From positions 868,001 to 932,000 of the forward strand of contig NZ_CP137850.1 of the NCBI RefSeq assembly GCF_033546915.1: 64,000 nt of DNA, written 5' to 3'. This document shows positions 36,374 to 48,724 of this stretch, in pieces. Under the pieces are notes generated by a model that saw nothing but the letters and a program-made list of their open reading frames with translations, searched no databases and was not told where the DNA came from. Position 1 is the stretch's first letter, and each line of letters begins with the position of its first letter. Source of the stretch: Mycoplasmopsis verecunda (GTDB lineage Bacteria > Bacillota_I > Bacilli_A > Mycoplasmatales > Metamycoplasmataceae). The translations under genes and the position numbers were made by a program.

Positions 36374-38464
36374 TTAATCTTCATCTTTATCTTGAATGTT
36401 TCTACGTTTAATGATTTCATCAGCGATTGATTTAGGACATTTTTCGTAGTGATCAAATTGCATTTGGTATGTTCCACGACCACTTGTCATAGATCTAAGT
36501 TCTGTTGAGTACCCGAACATTTCTGAAAGTGGAACCATAGCTTTAACGATAACAGCTCCATCATTTCTTTGTTCTTGGTCGTTTACAAGTCCTCTACGAC
36601 GTGATAAGTCACCGATTACATCTCCCATGTGATCTGATGGCACAACTACTGCAACATCCATGATTGGTTCAAGTAATACTGTTCCAATTTTATCTTTAGC
36701 TTTTGTAAGAGCCTTAGAAGCAGCGATTTTGTAAGCCATTTCAGATGAATCGACATCGTGGTATGATCCATCAAATAATGTAGCTTTAATATCAATCATT
36801 GGGTAACCAGCTAAAATACCAGCTGCCATTTTTTCTTCAAGTCCTTTTTGGATTGATTTAATGTATTCTTTAGGAATTTTACCACCAACGATTTTATCAA
36901 CGAATTCAAATCCACCATCTGGGTTTGGTTCAAATTTAATTCATACGTGTCCATATTGTCCTTTACCACCAGATTGTTTGATGTGTTTTCCTTCAACTTC
37001 TGCTGGAATTGTAATTGTTTCACGGTATGAAACTTGAGGAGCTCCAACTTTAGCTTTAACACCGAATTCACGTTTTAGACGGTCAACAATGATATCAAGG
37101 TGTAATTCACCCATACCTGCGATAATTGTTTGTCCTGTTTCTTCATCTGTGTAAGTTCTAAATGTTGGGTCTTCTGCTGCTAATTTTTGTAATCCTAATG
37201 AAAGTTTTTCAGTAGCTGCTTTTGATTCTGGTTCAAGAGCTTGTGAAATAACTGGTTCTGGGAATACCATTTTTTCAAGAACGATTTTTGGTGATTTTTC
37301 ATCAATTAATGTATCACCTGTTGTTGTATATTTAAGTCCAACAGCAGCGGCAATATCACCTGCACGACATTCATCGATTTCAACACGGTTATTTGCGTGC
37401 ATTTGTAAGATACGTCCAATACGTTCTTTTTGTTCTTTAGTTGAGTTGTATACGTAGCTACCTTTTTCTAATACTCCACGGTAAACTCTGAAGAATGTTA
37501 ATGATCCTACATATGGGTCAGTCATAACTTTGAATGCTAATGCAGCAAAGTTTCCTTCATCTGTAGCTTCAACTTTAACTTCTTTTTCTCCATCGTAAGC
37601 TAAAATTGGTGGTACATCTAATGGTGATGGTAAATAGTCAACTACTGCATCAATCATTCTTTTTACACCTTTGTTTTTGAATGATGTTCCACAAACAACA
37701 GGGAAGAATTCTGATGTTAATGTAGCTTTTCTAATTCCTTTTTTGAATTCTTCAACTGTTACATCTCCGCCTTCAAGTACAGCCATCATTAAATCTTCAT
37801 CGAAGTTAGCAACAGCTTCTAATAATTCTTGACGTTTTTCTGCAACAATATCTTGTAAGTGAGCTGGAATTTCTGTTGGGAATTCTTCTTCTTGAGCTTC
37901 TCCATTGTATTTAATAGCTTCTAATGTAACAAGGTCAATTAAACCTTCAAAATCAGATTCTGCTCCAATAGGTCATTGGATAGCAACTGCATTCCCTCCT
38001 AAACGTTGTTTAACTGATGCAACTGAAGCCGCAAAATCTGCTCCAGCTTTATCCATTTTGTTAACATAAACGATACGAGGAACTTTGTAGTTTGTAGCTT
38101 GTCTTCAAACTGTTTCTGTTTGTGGTTCAACTCCTGATTGAGCATCAAGAACCGCAACAGCACCATCTAATACACGAAGTGAACGTTCAACTTCAACTGT
38201 GAAGTCAACGTGACCTGGTGTGTCGATGATATTGATTCTTTTACCTTTTCAGAAAGCTGTAGTAGCAGCTGAAGTAATTGTAATTCCACGTTCTTGTTCT
38301 TGAGCCATTCAATCCATTTGCGAAGCACCATCGTGTGTTTCACCTATTTTGTGAATTTTTCCTGTGTGGAATAAGATTCTTTCGGTAGTTGTTGTTTTAC
38401 CTGCATCAATGTGGGCCATAATACCGATATTACGGTAATCTTTTAATTCATATTCTCTAGCCAT
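36374..38464 (-). CDS. fusA: Elongation factor G
   Basis: The translocation GTPase, 696 residues. G1 is [16 protein letters not shown]3 is DTPGHVDF and G4 is YVNKMDKAG. The domain IV region [20 protein letters not shown] and the C-terminal domain V are complete. It sits downstream of rpsL and rpsG with a 14-nt gap. There is no tuf after it, and the operon ends with a terminator. Translation table 4 is needed (for example [13 protein letters not shown]). Confidence 0.98.
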
Positions 38465-38478
38465 ATATTCCTATAAAA

Positions 38479-38949
38479 CTATCATCTGAAGTGAGCGAAA
38501 GCACGGTTAGCTTCTGCCATTTTATGTGTGTCTTCACGTTTTTTGATAGCTCCACCTGTTTTGTTTGATGCATCAATGATTTCGTTAGCTAATCTAACAT
38601 CCATTGTTTTTTCGTTTCTTAATCTAGAATATTGAACAAGTCATCTTAATGCTAATGTTTGTTTTCTACGTGGAGAAACTTCTGTAGGAACTTGGTAGTT
38701 TGTTCCACCTATTCTTCTTGTTCTAATTTCTAATTGAGGTGTTATGTTTTCTACAGCTTCTAAGAAAACTTCCATTGGTTCTCTATTAGTTTTTTCTTTA
38801 ATAATGTTAAATGCTGAATATAAAATATCTTGAGCAATTGATTTTTTTCCGTCAAGCATAATTTGGTTAATTAATTTTGTAACGATTACAGAATTAAAAA
38901 CTGGATCTGCAAGTACTTCACGGATTGGTGCACTTTTCTTTCTTGACAT
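38479..38949 (-). CDS. rpsG: 30S ribosomal protein S7
   Basis: A 156-residue S7, starting [12 protein letters not shown]. The conserved block [15 protein letters not shown] is followed by [14 protein letters not shown], where Trp is UGA. The C-terminus is [12 protein letters not shown], which also ends on UGA=Trp before TAG. It organises the 3' major domain of 16S rRNA. It is the second gene of the str operon, and AGGAGGA precedes its ATG. Confidence 0.97.
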
Positions 38950-39008
38950 AATTGTCCTCCTAATTTTTTAATATATTTATGTAATTAATTTATAAAATTA
39001 TGCTTTTA

Positions 39009-39419
39009 TTATTTAGCTTTTTTAGCTCCGTATAAACTACGTCCTTGGTTACGTTTTGCAACACCAGCTGCATCTTGTGTTCCACGAACGATGTGGTATC
39101 TAACCCCAGGTAAGTCTTTAACACGTCCACCACGGATTAATACAACAGAGTGTTCTTGTAAGTTGTGTCCTTCACCAGGGATGTAAGCTGTAACTTCCAT
39201 TCCATTTGATAACTTAACACGAGCATATTTACGTAATGCTGAGTTAGGTTTTTTAGGTGTCATTGTAGCAACACGAGTACATACACCACGTTTAAATGGT
39301 GATGCCATTTTTTTTGCTTTTTTAATTAATGAGTTGTAGCTTAAGCTTAATGCAGGTGCATTTTGCTTTCTTGTTTTTGAACTACGACCATTTGTAACTA
39401 ATTGATTAGTTGTTGGCAT
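39009..39419 (-). CDS. rpsL: 30S ribosomal protein S12
   Basis: A 136-residue S12 with the decoding-centre loop [15 protein letters not shown] and the second conserved segment [18 protein letters not shown]. Lys at the classic streptomycin-sensitive positions is retained in both (TPKKPN and VKDLPGV). It is the first gene of the operon. AAAGGAAG lies upstream of the ATG. Confidence 0.97.
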   Translation of the reverse strand: MPTTNQLVTNGRSSKTRKQNAPALSLSYNSLIKKAKKMASPFKRGVCTRVATMTPKKPNSALRKYARVKLSNGMEVTAYIPGEGHNLQEHSVVLIRGGRVKDLPGVRYHIVRGTQDAAGVAKRNQGRSLYGAKKAK

Positions 39420-39740
39420 TGTTTGCTTCCTTTCATTTATTTTAAAAATTCATATAAAAATAAGATTAATAATTTAATTGTAATTTTAGGCTATCTAAAA
39501 TAGCTAATGTATTATATAACAACTTATCCGTGTGTATCATATTTTTTTAAATTTTTTTCATATATTTTTATCTATAAAGAAATTATTCAGGAACTAAACA
39601 TACAAACTGATATCTATTTTATTCACTTTAAACACGAATAATATTATTAATTTTAATTTTTATTACTTATCTGTAGGCTTAAAAATTGCAATATAAATCA
39701 ATATATATATATATTGATAACATTAAAATATAAGGAAATT
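39420..39740. promoter_or_regulatory. Divergent intergenic region: rpsL promoter and cargo-operon promoter/operator
   Basis: For rpsL, a minus-strand -10 TATAAT is at 39511-39516. For the plus-strand operon, TTGCAA (39686-39691) and a TATAT-rich -10 about 17 bp on form a plausible promoter. The palindrome ATCAATATATATATATATTGAT (39698-39719) covers that -10 and could be an operator or a simple AT hairpin. I see no gene in this stretch. Confidence 0.5.
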
Positions 39741-41976
39741 ATGACTAATAAAAAAATTATTTTGCCACAATTTGAAAATATTATTAATTGACTAGACTTG
39801 CTAGATATAAGCAAAATGAATATTAATTATGAGCGTATTTTAAATGATACACTCAAAACGATCTCTGAACAGTATAAAAGAGATTTTAATGTGTATAAAG
39901 AGGAATTATTGGATATGCTCTCTATTCCAAAAATACTTAATAATTCAGACAATGATAAAAATTTATCTCATACCGAAATTAAGCTAAAGGATTTTCATCT
40001 TACGAGTAAACAGCTTATTATGCTGTGATTTATAAATGATTTATTGATAAGAGAAGGTGCAAATTCAGATCCCAATAAAAATAATTCAGCTTTTTCGTTT
40101 ATAAAAAAAATAGATAGTTCTATCGACACAGATGAACTCTATTCTAAATATTTAGAAAGTAAATCTAAATTATTCAGGATATATAAAGAACTACATAAAG
40201 ATAAAAAAGGGGTTGTTTGATGAATATAGAGAAAATAAATATATTGATGGTAATGAACTCTTAGAAGATTTAGAAAATATTTCAAACAGACTACGATGAC
40301 GAGGATCCAACAGTACAAACTATGTTAGAGCAGGTTATATCGAGGATTCAAAAGCAGAAAATATATTAAATATTTATGATGCCTGATTAAATATTCTGTT
40401 TTATTCAAATTTTGATTTGCTTGATTCCGAAATCATTCTTGAAAATATTGTTCTTGATGAATATCTAACAAATAATTTTATTACAGCACTTGAACAGAAT
40501 AAAAATATTTTAATGGTTTATGAAAGTTACAATGATTATTGAATGTTTTTCAATATATTTAATAAATATATTGAAAATGAGAAATTCAAATTTATAAATT
40601 TTATAAGTCCAGGATTCTTACTAGCTCACCATTGTAGATCAGTTAATAGCGACACAAGAGTTTTTGGTGATTTTTATGATACATTAGAAAAAATAATACC
40701 TTACAAGGAAAAAACTATTTTAAATTTTCAAAATATTGATCATGTAATGTTATACGGGATTAATTCTAATGAAGAAAACGGTATAAATCTCAATGAATCT
40801 GCCAAAATCCTACTATTGAATTTCCATAAAAACATTATCACTATATGTGGTATGAAAACAGGTTTATATAACAACTATGCAAATTTAATTCAAAATAATA
40901 ATAAAAATGAATTGTATACTCATAAAATTTCAAAACTTAAATATAACAAAGAACTTTGAAAACAAATTTTCATCACAAAATTAGGTTTTTTAAATTTTAA
41001 ATTATCAAATGAACAATTAGATAATTTTGTTGGAATTTTTACAAACTTCTTATATGAAATTTATTTCGATAATATAGTTAGTTATTTAAAGCATAATAAT
41101 GAATCAATAAATAATATTGATGATTTTTGGAAATGCATTTATAGTTTTACTCAAAATTACTTAAATATTATAGAACCACAAAAAAATATGAATTTACATA
41201 TTTCTAATGATGATGCATTCAATAATACATTTAGTTCTCTTATAGAAAATGAAACAAATTATTATTGCCTATTAAATAAAAAACCAAGAAGTTTATTTAT
41301 TATTGATGCATACGATAATATTAATGATGAATCATTAAAGCAAATTAATGACGAATTATATAAGGAAAATAACTTCTTTATATTTAACTTTAAAAAAATA
41401 TCATCTGAATTTATCTTTAGTTCAAATTTGAATGATACAGCATCCTTTATTAATGCCGTTAAACAAAATGCAAATGCATTATGTGTATTTAAAAATATAC
41501 AAAAATGTTCTAAAAATACATTATTAAAACTTATGCGGGTTGTCGATGAAGGTGTTGTAACAGATAATTTCGGTAATGAATTTAATTGCAAATTAGCCAA
41601 AATAATTGTAATAGATACAGATTGGAATATTTCTAATGCCTTTAAGTTAAGCCAAAACTCTGATATAAAATCATTTTTATCTTTATTTTATCCAATTGAA
41701 TTTATCAACAGATTTAATCAAATTCTATTCCTGGATAATGAATTGATAAAAAGAAACAATAGCTCACTAGAACACCTAAAAAAAGATTTAGAGCATTATG
41801 TTAAAAATATCCTAAATAAAGAGTTAACTATTCGTTTTGCAAATAGCTATCAAATAAAAGATATTTATGAATTGGAGATGAATATTATTAATAACATAAC
41901 ATCAAATTTAAAAGAAGAAACGAATTCGATTTTAGTTGCTATTAAAGATAACACATTCGAGGTTAAATATGACTAA
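39741..41976 (+). pseudogene. Cargo gene A: degenerate ClpA/B-like protein, frame-disrupted
   Basis: As written, the first frame runs from ATG 39741 to TAG 40229 (162 residues). A second frame then continues from about 40213 to 41976. Removing one base from the tract A6G4 at 40203-40212 gives one protein of about 744 residues. The C-terminal third (from about 41260) resembles a ClpA/ClpB second AAA module. LLKLMRVVDEGVVTDNFGNE corresponds to the LLQVLDEGRLTD...GR block and FYPIEFINRFNQILFLD to the PEFLNRID block. The Walker A position reads SLFIIDAYDNINDES and the Walker B position ALCVFKNIQK, so catalytic residues are gone. The N-terminal two-thirds are unrecognised. Whether this is decay, a switch or a sequencing error cannot be told from here. 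Confidence 0.7.
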
Positions 41977-43648
41977 TAGATTGCAACAGATACGAAATAA
42001 AAGATTAAATAAACAAAAAAAGAGTAAGAGCGATATAGAAAACGTTTATTTAGATTCGATATCTCAACTTAAATTAGAAAATGACTTTTATTATATTGAT
42101 TATGATTTGTTTTCAAAAGAAGTAAACAACTTTATATCTAATAGTGTAAACTTTTGTTTTCGCGATTCGGACTATGACACTGTTGAAAAAGTTCTTTCTA
42201 ATATATCTCATATAAATGACAATCTATCAATCTATATATTTGATTGTAAGAAAATTTTTCAAAGTGATAATAAAACCACTAAATGAGATGAATTCGAGGA
42301 GTACTTTAATAATTTTATTGTATTTTTAAGCAGCTTTTTACTCAGCAACCCTGATAAAAAATTTCTAGTTTACTTTAAAAATATTTTTGATTTCGATGAA
42401 GGAGCAACATATATATCCAATCGAAATTATTTCACTTTTTATGATTACCTTATAAACATATTAGATATAAAAAACACATCATTTGCTTTTAATTATAATT
42501 CGATAATTAATGCCAAACAACTTTTCCATAATGATATGTTATCTAAGTTTGTTTCTATGATAATAAGAAATGACGGTGTTGATAAACAAATCATTATTCA
42601 AGATTATATTAATCAATTAAATGAAATAAGAAAACATAAGTTAAATCAAATTAATATATGTTATATTACTACTAAAATTCTAGCTTATTCAAATGATATA
42701 TATAACGACATAAACTATATATTCAATATTGCTATTAATGATAACAAAGAAATCACTATCCATGAAATTACAAAATCTATTAATAAATACTTTTTTATTT
42801 CAGATAAGCTTATTTATCAAAATAATATTGAGAAAAAACTAAATAAAGATATCGTGGGTCAAAAACATATAATTCAAGAATTATCAAAATATCTTTATTT
42901 TACAGTTAATAAAATCAATAATAATAATTACTCATTTTTCTTTTTAGGAAAATCGGGTATAGGAAAAACTCAAACCGCAAAAAGTATAAGTAAAAATTTT
43001 ACTAATAATAACTTAATTTATATTGATTGTTCAAGACTAGATAACTATCAAAATTGAATCGAACTTATTATAGGTAATAATGAGCACCCAAATTCATTAT
43101 GCAATAAATTGTTAATTCAAAAAAATAATGTTATTTTGTTTGATGAAATAGAGAAATCTAATTTCATTAAACAATTTCCACATGTTCTGGAGGAAATTTT
43201 AGATGAGAATTTTATAGTTAATATAGATAATAAGAAAATACCTTTTAATAACAATATTATTATTTTTACTAGCAATCTTTATATAAAAGAAATTACAGAA
43301 ACAAATTTGAACAGTAATCATGTTAGTTGTTTATTAAAAAATTATTTTTCTGAAAAATTTATAAAAGATATTACTAATTTATTTATGTTTAATGATCTAG
43401 GAACTAACGAACTAACCACACTTGCAAAGAGAAACTTAAAAGCAATATCTGATTCTAGACATATTAAATTTATTAATCCTAATGAATATATAAAACAACT
43501 GATTATTAATCAAAATTTATCAAATTCAAGAGAATTAACCACAAAAATTAATGCAGATTTAAGCAAATTGTCACTCGAGAAACAAGAAGGAATTATAAAA
43601 ATTTATTTCGATACTTTATTGAATAGATTGGAGAAAGCTAATGAATAA
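41969..43648 (+). CDS. Cargo gene B: ClpA/B-like AAA+ ATPase
   Basis: A 559-residue protein. The second half is a ClpA/B-type AAA module: Walker A GKSGIGKT at about 327-334, Walker B VILFDEIEKS at about 388-397, then the block VLEEILDENFIVNIDNKKIP and sensor-1 NNIIIFTSN, all in ClpB order. The first 270 residues look like a degenerate first AAA module (KKFLVYFKNIFDF at the Walker B site, no P-loop). There is no N-terminal Clp domain, no ClpP-binding IGF loop and no middle coiled coil that I can see. The ATG overlaps gene A by 8 nt (ATGACTAA) and the stop overlaps gene C by 8 nt. Inferred role: a remodelling ATPase partnered with the degenerate paralogue A. Confidence 0.8.
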
Positions 43649-45812
43649 AAACTTTCAAACTTCAAATAAGTTACTACCATATATAACTTTTAAGTATTTT
43701 ACTACTGAAAAAATTGATGATAAAAGCATTAAATTAGATGTAGTTAATTCTCATAAAGAGAAGATATATGATTTAAATGCTGAAGTATTAAATGAAGAAA
43801 ATATGGATAATTTCCATATATACACTTTAAAAATAATTGATTTTTGCAATAAAAAGTTAACAGAAACATTAAATAAAGATTTTGAATTATTATCAAAGGA
43901 AGATAATACCATATTGCAAAATCTAGTTTCCTCTTCACTTAAATTCATTGAAAGTCAAAACGTTGAATTATGAAAAGAAATGGACATAACTACTAATTCC
44001 ACATTAATTGAAAAAATTTTTAAATTAACTTATTATTTAAAGATATTTAATGATGAAAAGGATTTCTTAAATAATTTTATAAATCCATCTGACTCAATTC
44101 ATGATCCGTTTATATCATTTATGCAGCATCTGGATAAATGACTTACAAGCCAAAATATCAAGGATTATAAAAATATTCCAGAGTGAGTTTTGACTAAATA
44201 CAATAATAAAAAAGTAGCTTTATTGATTTCTAAAAGATTAGAAAATATGTCTGCAGATGAATGAAACTATTTAAATAATAAAAATGAACTCCTTATTCAG
44301 CTCCCATGAAGAAAAATATCAAACGAGATAATCCATAGTTACAGTACACTTTTTGATGAGTATCTTAATAGTAACTCCAATAATATTTATGAAGATATTT
44401 ATAAGGATTACAAAAATTATGTTTCATCTCTGAAAAAACTTACTTTAAAAAGAAATCATGATCTACTTTATTATAATAGTGCATCTATAGTTATTGATAA
44501 TTTTAGTTTTACTAATAACGATAATAAAGTAATTGAAGCCCCTACTTATATTATTAATGGAGCGCCTGGAACTGGTAAAACATTTTTTGTAGAAAAACTA
44601 GCGCAGCAACTACATAGAAAATTTATCAAAATCTCATTAGGGGGAATTAGTCAAATAGGATACTTTAAAGGTAATAATTACCAGCCAAGCATTATTCTTC
44701 AAAAATTGAAAGAAGTGGGTGTTTCAAATCCTATTATTTTGCTTGATGAAATAGATAAAATGAATCCTAATTTATTTGCTGAATTGCTAGATGTTTTGGA
44801 TAAAAAAAATGATCATTTTTATGATAACTTTTTACAAATAGAGTACGACTTATCTAAAATAATTTTCATCGGGACCTCAAATTATATTCAAAATATACCT
44901 AGTGAAATAATTAGTCGTGTTAAATTCGTAACCCTTATGCCTTTTACAATGGAAGAAAAAGTAAATATAGGAAAAGAGATATGAATTGATATGCAAAGGC
45001 AATATGGGATTTCGCACGATAGTTTTTACACTATAACTGATCAAGTTATTAAAACATTAATTGAAAAAATAACTTTTGAAGAAGGTGTACGTAAATTAAA
45101 GCAAGAATTGGAAACTCTTCTATATTATGCAATTGCTAATGATATTAAAGTTATAGATAATGAAATAGTTAAGAGTTTTTATGAAAAGAAATTGACTGAG
45201 TTAGAGTATTACAGAAATTTATATAAACATAAAACACGTGTTCCTGGTATGGTTAATGCATTATCTGTAAACTCTTTTACCTATCTATCGGGTGTATCAA
45301 ATGTAATATGTATTCATACGGAAATTAAATCTAATACACCTTCTTTAGAGTTCCTTTCTAATGCATCAGATGTTATTAAGAATTCGGCAACTATTGCTCT
45401 TCGCTATGTTGTGTCAAATAAGAATAATTTTAACATTCAGAAAGAATTGAGTAATTTATTATTTACCTTATCTTTTGATCAAATTTATATTAAAAGTGAT
45501 GGTGATTCAGCAGGTGTGGCTTTTGTTACATCAATATTATCTGACTTATTAAATATAACCATTCCAAAAAATGTTGCGTTTACAGGATCGATTGATTTAA
45601 AAGGCAATTTACAGCCTGTTGGTGGTATAAAAGAAAAAATTGAAGGTGGTTGTCGCGATGGAGTTTTAGAATTTTTTATTCCATTTGAAAACGAAAGGGA
45701 TATTAAAGATATAGAACCTAAAATATGTGAAAAAGTTAAAATTCATTTAATTCAAAATTATAATGAAATATACGAGGTAATTTTCAATGAACAATCACAT
45801 CAAAGAAGATAA
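43641..45812 (+). CDS. Cargo gene C: Lon-type AAA+ Ser-Lys protease
   Basis: A 723-residue Lon relative. The unrecognised N-terminal region (1-300) does not resemble the usual Lon substrate domain. The AAA module has Walker A GAPGTGKT (307-314), Walker B IILLDEIDK (365-373) and FIGTSNYIQNIP (sensor 1). The protease domain keeps the catalytic Ser in KSDGDSAGVAF (S623) and Lys in QPVGGIKEKIEGG (K664), the spacing of LonA. Both activities should work. Embedded in an accessory operon and divergent from housekeeping Lon, it is probably a dedicated protease for cargo targets. It overlaps B by 8 nt at the start and D by 26 nt at the end. Confidence 0.88.
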
Positions 45813-48042
45813 TAATAAGTTTTATAGCTATAAATATACTACAGATAGTATATCTACATATAATCAGTTTATAGATAATATTATCCTTAATTCTACATAC
45901 TGAGTTCTAAAAGGATATTTGAAATATATAGACGAAAATAAAATATTAGCAACTAATATTGATATAAAATCAATTGCATATATTATTGTTACAATTATTG
46001 TTCAATATGCATCTGAATTATGCGAAAATAAGTTAATAAATGATGACGATTCTCTAAAAGATGAAGAATTAGAGATAGAAATATCTAAACTTATTAAATT
46101 TTTGTTAGACAATAATCGTAGTGAATATATTCGATTGACAAGATTTGTTGAACATGATAACAAAAATCAAATTTCAATTGACTATTTATGAGCTCACAGA
46201 AAACGAAACAATATTTCATCTATTAATGATATAAATGCTTCTCTCTTAAATTCATTATTTAACCATACTTTATTAGAATCTTCTTATTTTAAATCACATA
46301 ATCTAAGATTTAAATGAAATATAGATAGTAATTTGGATAATCTTTATAAACTTTTAAATTGTGTGTCTTATAAAGCTTACAAAGAACTATCTTATTGACT
46401 TTTGGTGTCAAAAAAGTCAGTACATGATTTTGATATAGAAATTTATATAAACAATAATGATAATGATATAAATAATACCGAAGAAAAGAAACATGATATA
46501 CCAATTATAAATATTATTAAATTACATAAGCAAAATAAAATAACTAATATAGATAATAACTTAATCTTTGATTCTGATACAGACAGACTATATGTATTTA
46601 ACAATATTAATAAACTAAATTCATTCATTTCAAGTCTTAGCGAAAATATTTTCTATATATATTTATATCAATTAAGTGTTGATGATAAATATAACACTTA
46701 TTGGGTATTGAATTTGTCTAAGTATTTTAGAGATGAATACTACACTTATATTTTAGGTAACGAAAATATTGTGGGTCAATTTCGTTCTACATTTAAAATT
46801 AAACTTAATCAATTATTAAATTATATTCATTTTAAAGTTACAGAAACTTTAATAGATGTTAAAGATTATGGCATTTTCCAAATATACGATAGTGAAATGA
46901 AATTATTAATTAATGATGTCTCGTTAATAAATAATATTGATGGAAACATAAATAACAATTTATTTCGCTTTCATGACTGCGATACATTAGAATCAACAAA
47001 TATTAATGGAAATCTTTTCGGAGTAAGAATATCTGAAACAAATCAAGAATATGAAGATTTATTCTTACATGAAGAATTCAAAGATATAACTGTTCAATTT
47101 CTGAAAATTTATATTTTCGATTATTCTGAAGAATCATTATTCTTTGACGCTTCAGATAATGATGAAATTATTATTTTTATAACCGTACCAGTAAGGTTAA
47201 TAAATGAACAAATTTCTGTTACGAATTCATGAGATAATATTAATTTTAATTATTTAGGTGTCGAAATTAGATTTTCATTGGTTAAAACTTCTTATTTTTT
47301 ACATAATGTTCATATAAAAAATCTTTATATTAATAACCTTAATTCATCAATGAACGCAAATGAATTTACAATAATTAACTTACACGAAAATTTAGGTTTT
47401 ATTTATGAAAATGGTGCTGATATCAAGAGTACAAATAACTTCTTTATTGTATTAAGTCAAAATGAAAGCAGAAATCACAATAGGTTTAAAGAACAAGAGA
47501 CACTAATTGCAAATAAAATATTATTTCTTTCTGAGCCGGAATTTTTACAACATTTCGAGTTGTGGTATATATCAAAATATCTAAAACGCGATATTGATGA
47601 AATCCAAGAATTATTACAGAAATTTATTTCAATGTTTCAATCAGCTAAATCAAATAGACTATTTGATGATGATATTACATGGTTGACAGAAAGAATTAAG
47701 CAAACATTCGGACATATAATAGAGCGCAAAGGCTATTCAATCAATAATAAAGAAATAGATATTAAGATGCCGTTTTGATCATATATATATGATATTGATC
47801 GTATATATAAAGAAAAAAAGGATGAATATAATTTCATTGATATTGATGACACTAAATACTTCTTATCTATATTTAATCATATTTTTATAGACTATGGATT
47901 AATGCTTAACTTTGATAAATATAATAATGTCCATGAGTCTTCCTTAAATGAGAAATTATTTTCATTTATATATTCTGAAATCCTTTTTGAAAGTGTAAAA
48001 AGTTGTTATAACAAAAAATATGTTTTTTTCACTTTCACTTAA
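45787..48042 (+). CDS. Cargo gene D: large protein of unknown function
   Basis: A 751-residue product, very rich in Asn, Ile, Tyr and Asp, with no family I recognise. It has no obvious membrane segment or nucleotide-binding motif. The sequence alternates charged helices with strand-like stretches (for example EIIIFITVPVRLI, about residue 460), suggesting a multi-domain soluble protein. It starts inside gene C (26-nt overlap). The frame ends at TAA 48042, right after a T7 tract at 48023-48029. Deleting one T would fuse it to gene E into about 979 residues, so D may be the N-terminal part of a longer protein. It may be the recognition or scaffold subunit (inference). Confidence 0.65.
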
Positions 48043-48724
48043 TGCCATCTCAACTATAATGAATCAATTCGTTAATCATTTAATTAGTAAACAAATAACA
48101 TGTAAAAGTGATAATTGTTTATATTGTTGCAATATTAATCATATTTTTAAATCATTTTCAGCATTGTGTTGTAAACAATATCAATCATTATTTTGAAAAC
48201 TACCTATATTTAATGAGAAAATCGACTTTATAGATCCTGGTATTTATTCTGATGATGATAAATTAGGACCAGTTTACATGCCAGATGATGTTTATGAGGA
48301 AACCCCTCCCACAACTACTATAACATTTAATGAGTTTTTAAATCATTTATTGTTTTTTGCATCAAATGTTTTCTATGATAAATTTTTAGATGTTTATAAT
48401 ACATTTAATGATTCAAAACAAGATTTCACATTAAGTTCCTGAAATCATTGGTATTTTGATGATGATGATGATTTATTAACCAAATTATTTGTTGAAAAGG
48501 AAGGTAATTTTTCACTGGAAATGAAGATGTTCCCTAAAATATATGAGATTCCTTTATTATCCTATTGAAATCAAATTATGCCAAAAGAGAAAATTACAAA
48601 TAATGAATATTTGTTCAATCATATAATACCAAAAGCATTTTTTAATTCTTTTCCGAATAACAATATATCTTGCTATGATTTCTCCGAACCAGGTGTTCTT
48701 CCTATGGAGGATGAATATGAATAA
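48020..48724 (+). CDS. Cargo gene E: Cys-cluster protein, likely the 3' part of D
   Basis: A 234-residue frame that begins at ATG 48020 and overlaps D by 23 nt. Its N-terminus holds a cysteine cluster (CKSDNCLYCC then CC about 15 residues later), a possible zinc site. The rest is acidic and aromatic, with a GAT repeat giving five Asp. No Shine-Dalgarno stands before the ATG, which favours E being the continuation of D after a one-base slip in T7 rather than an independent gene. The stop overlaps gene F by 8 nt. Confidence 0.55.

Noticed and set aside
41262-43948. Minus-strand frames within cargo genes A-C
   Set aside because: They are antisense shadows of very AT-rich coding sequence, without ribosome binding sites.
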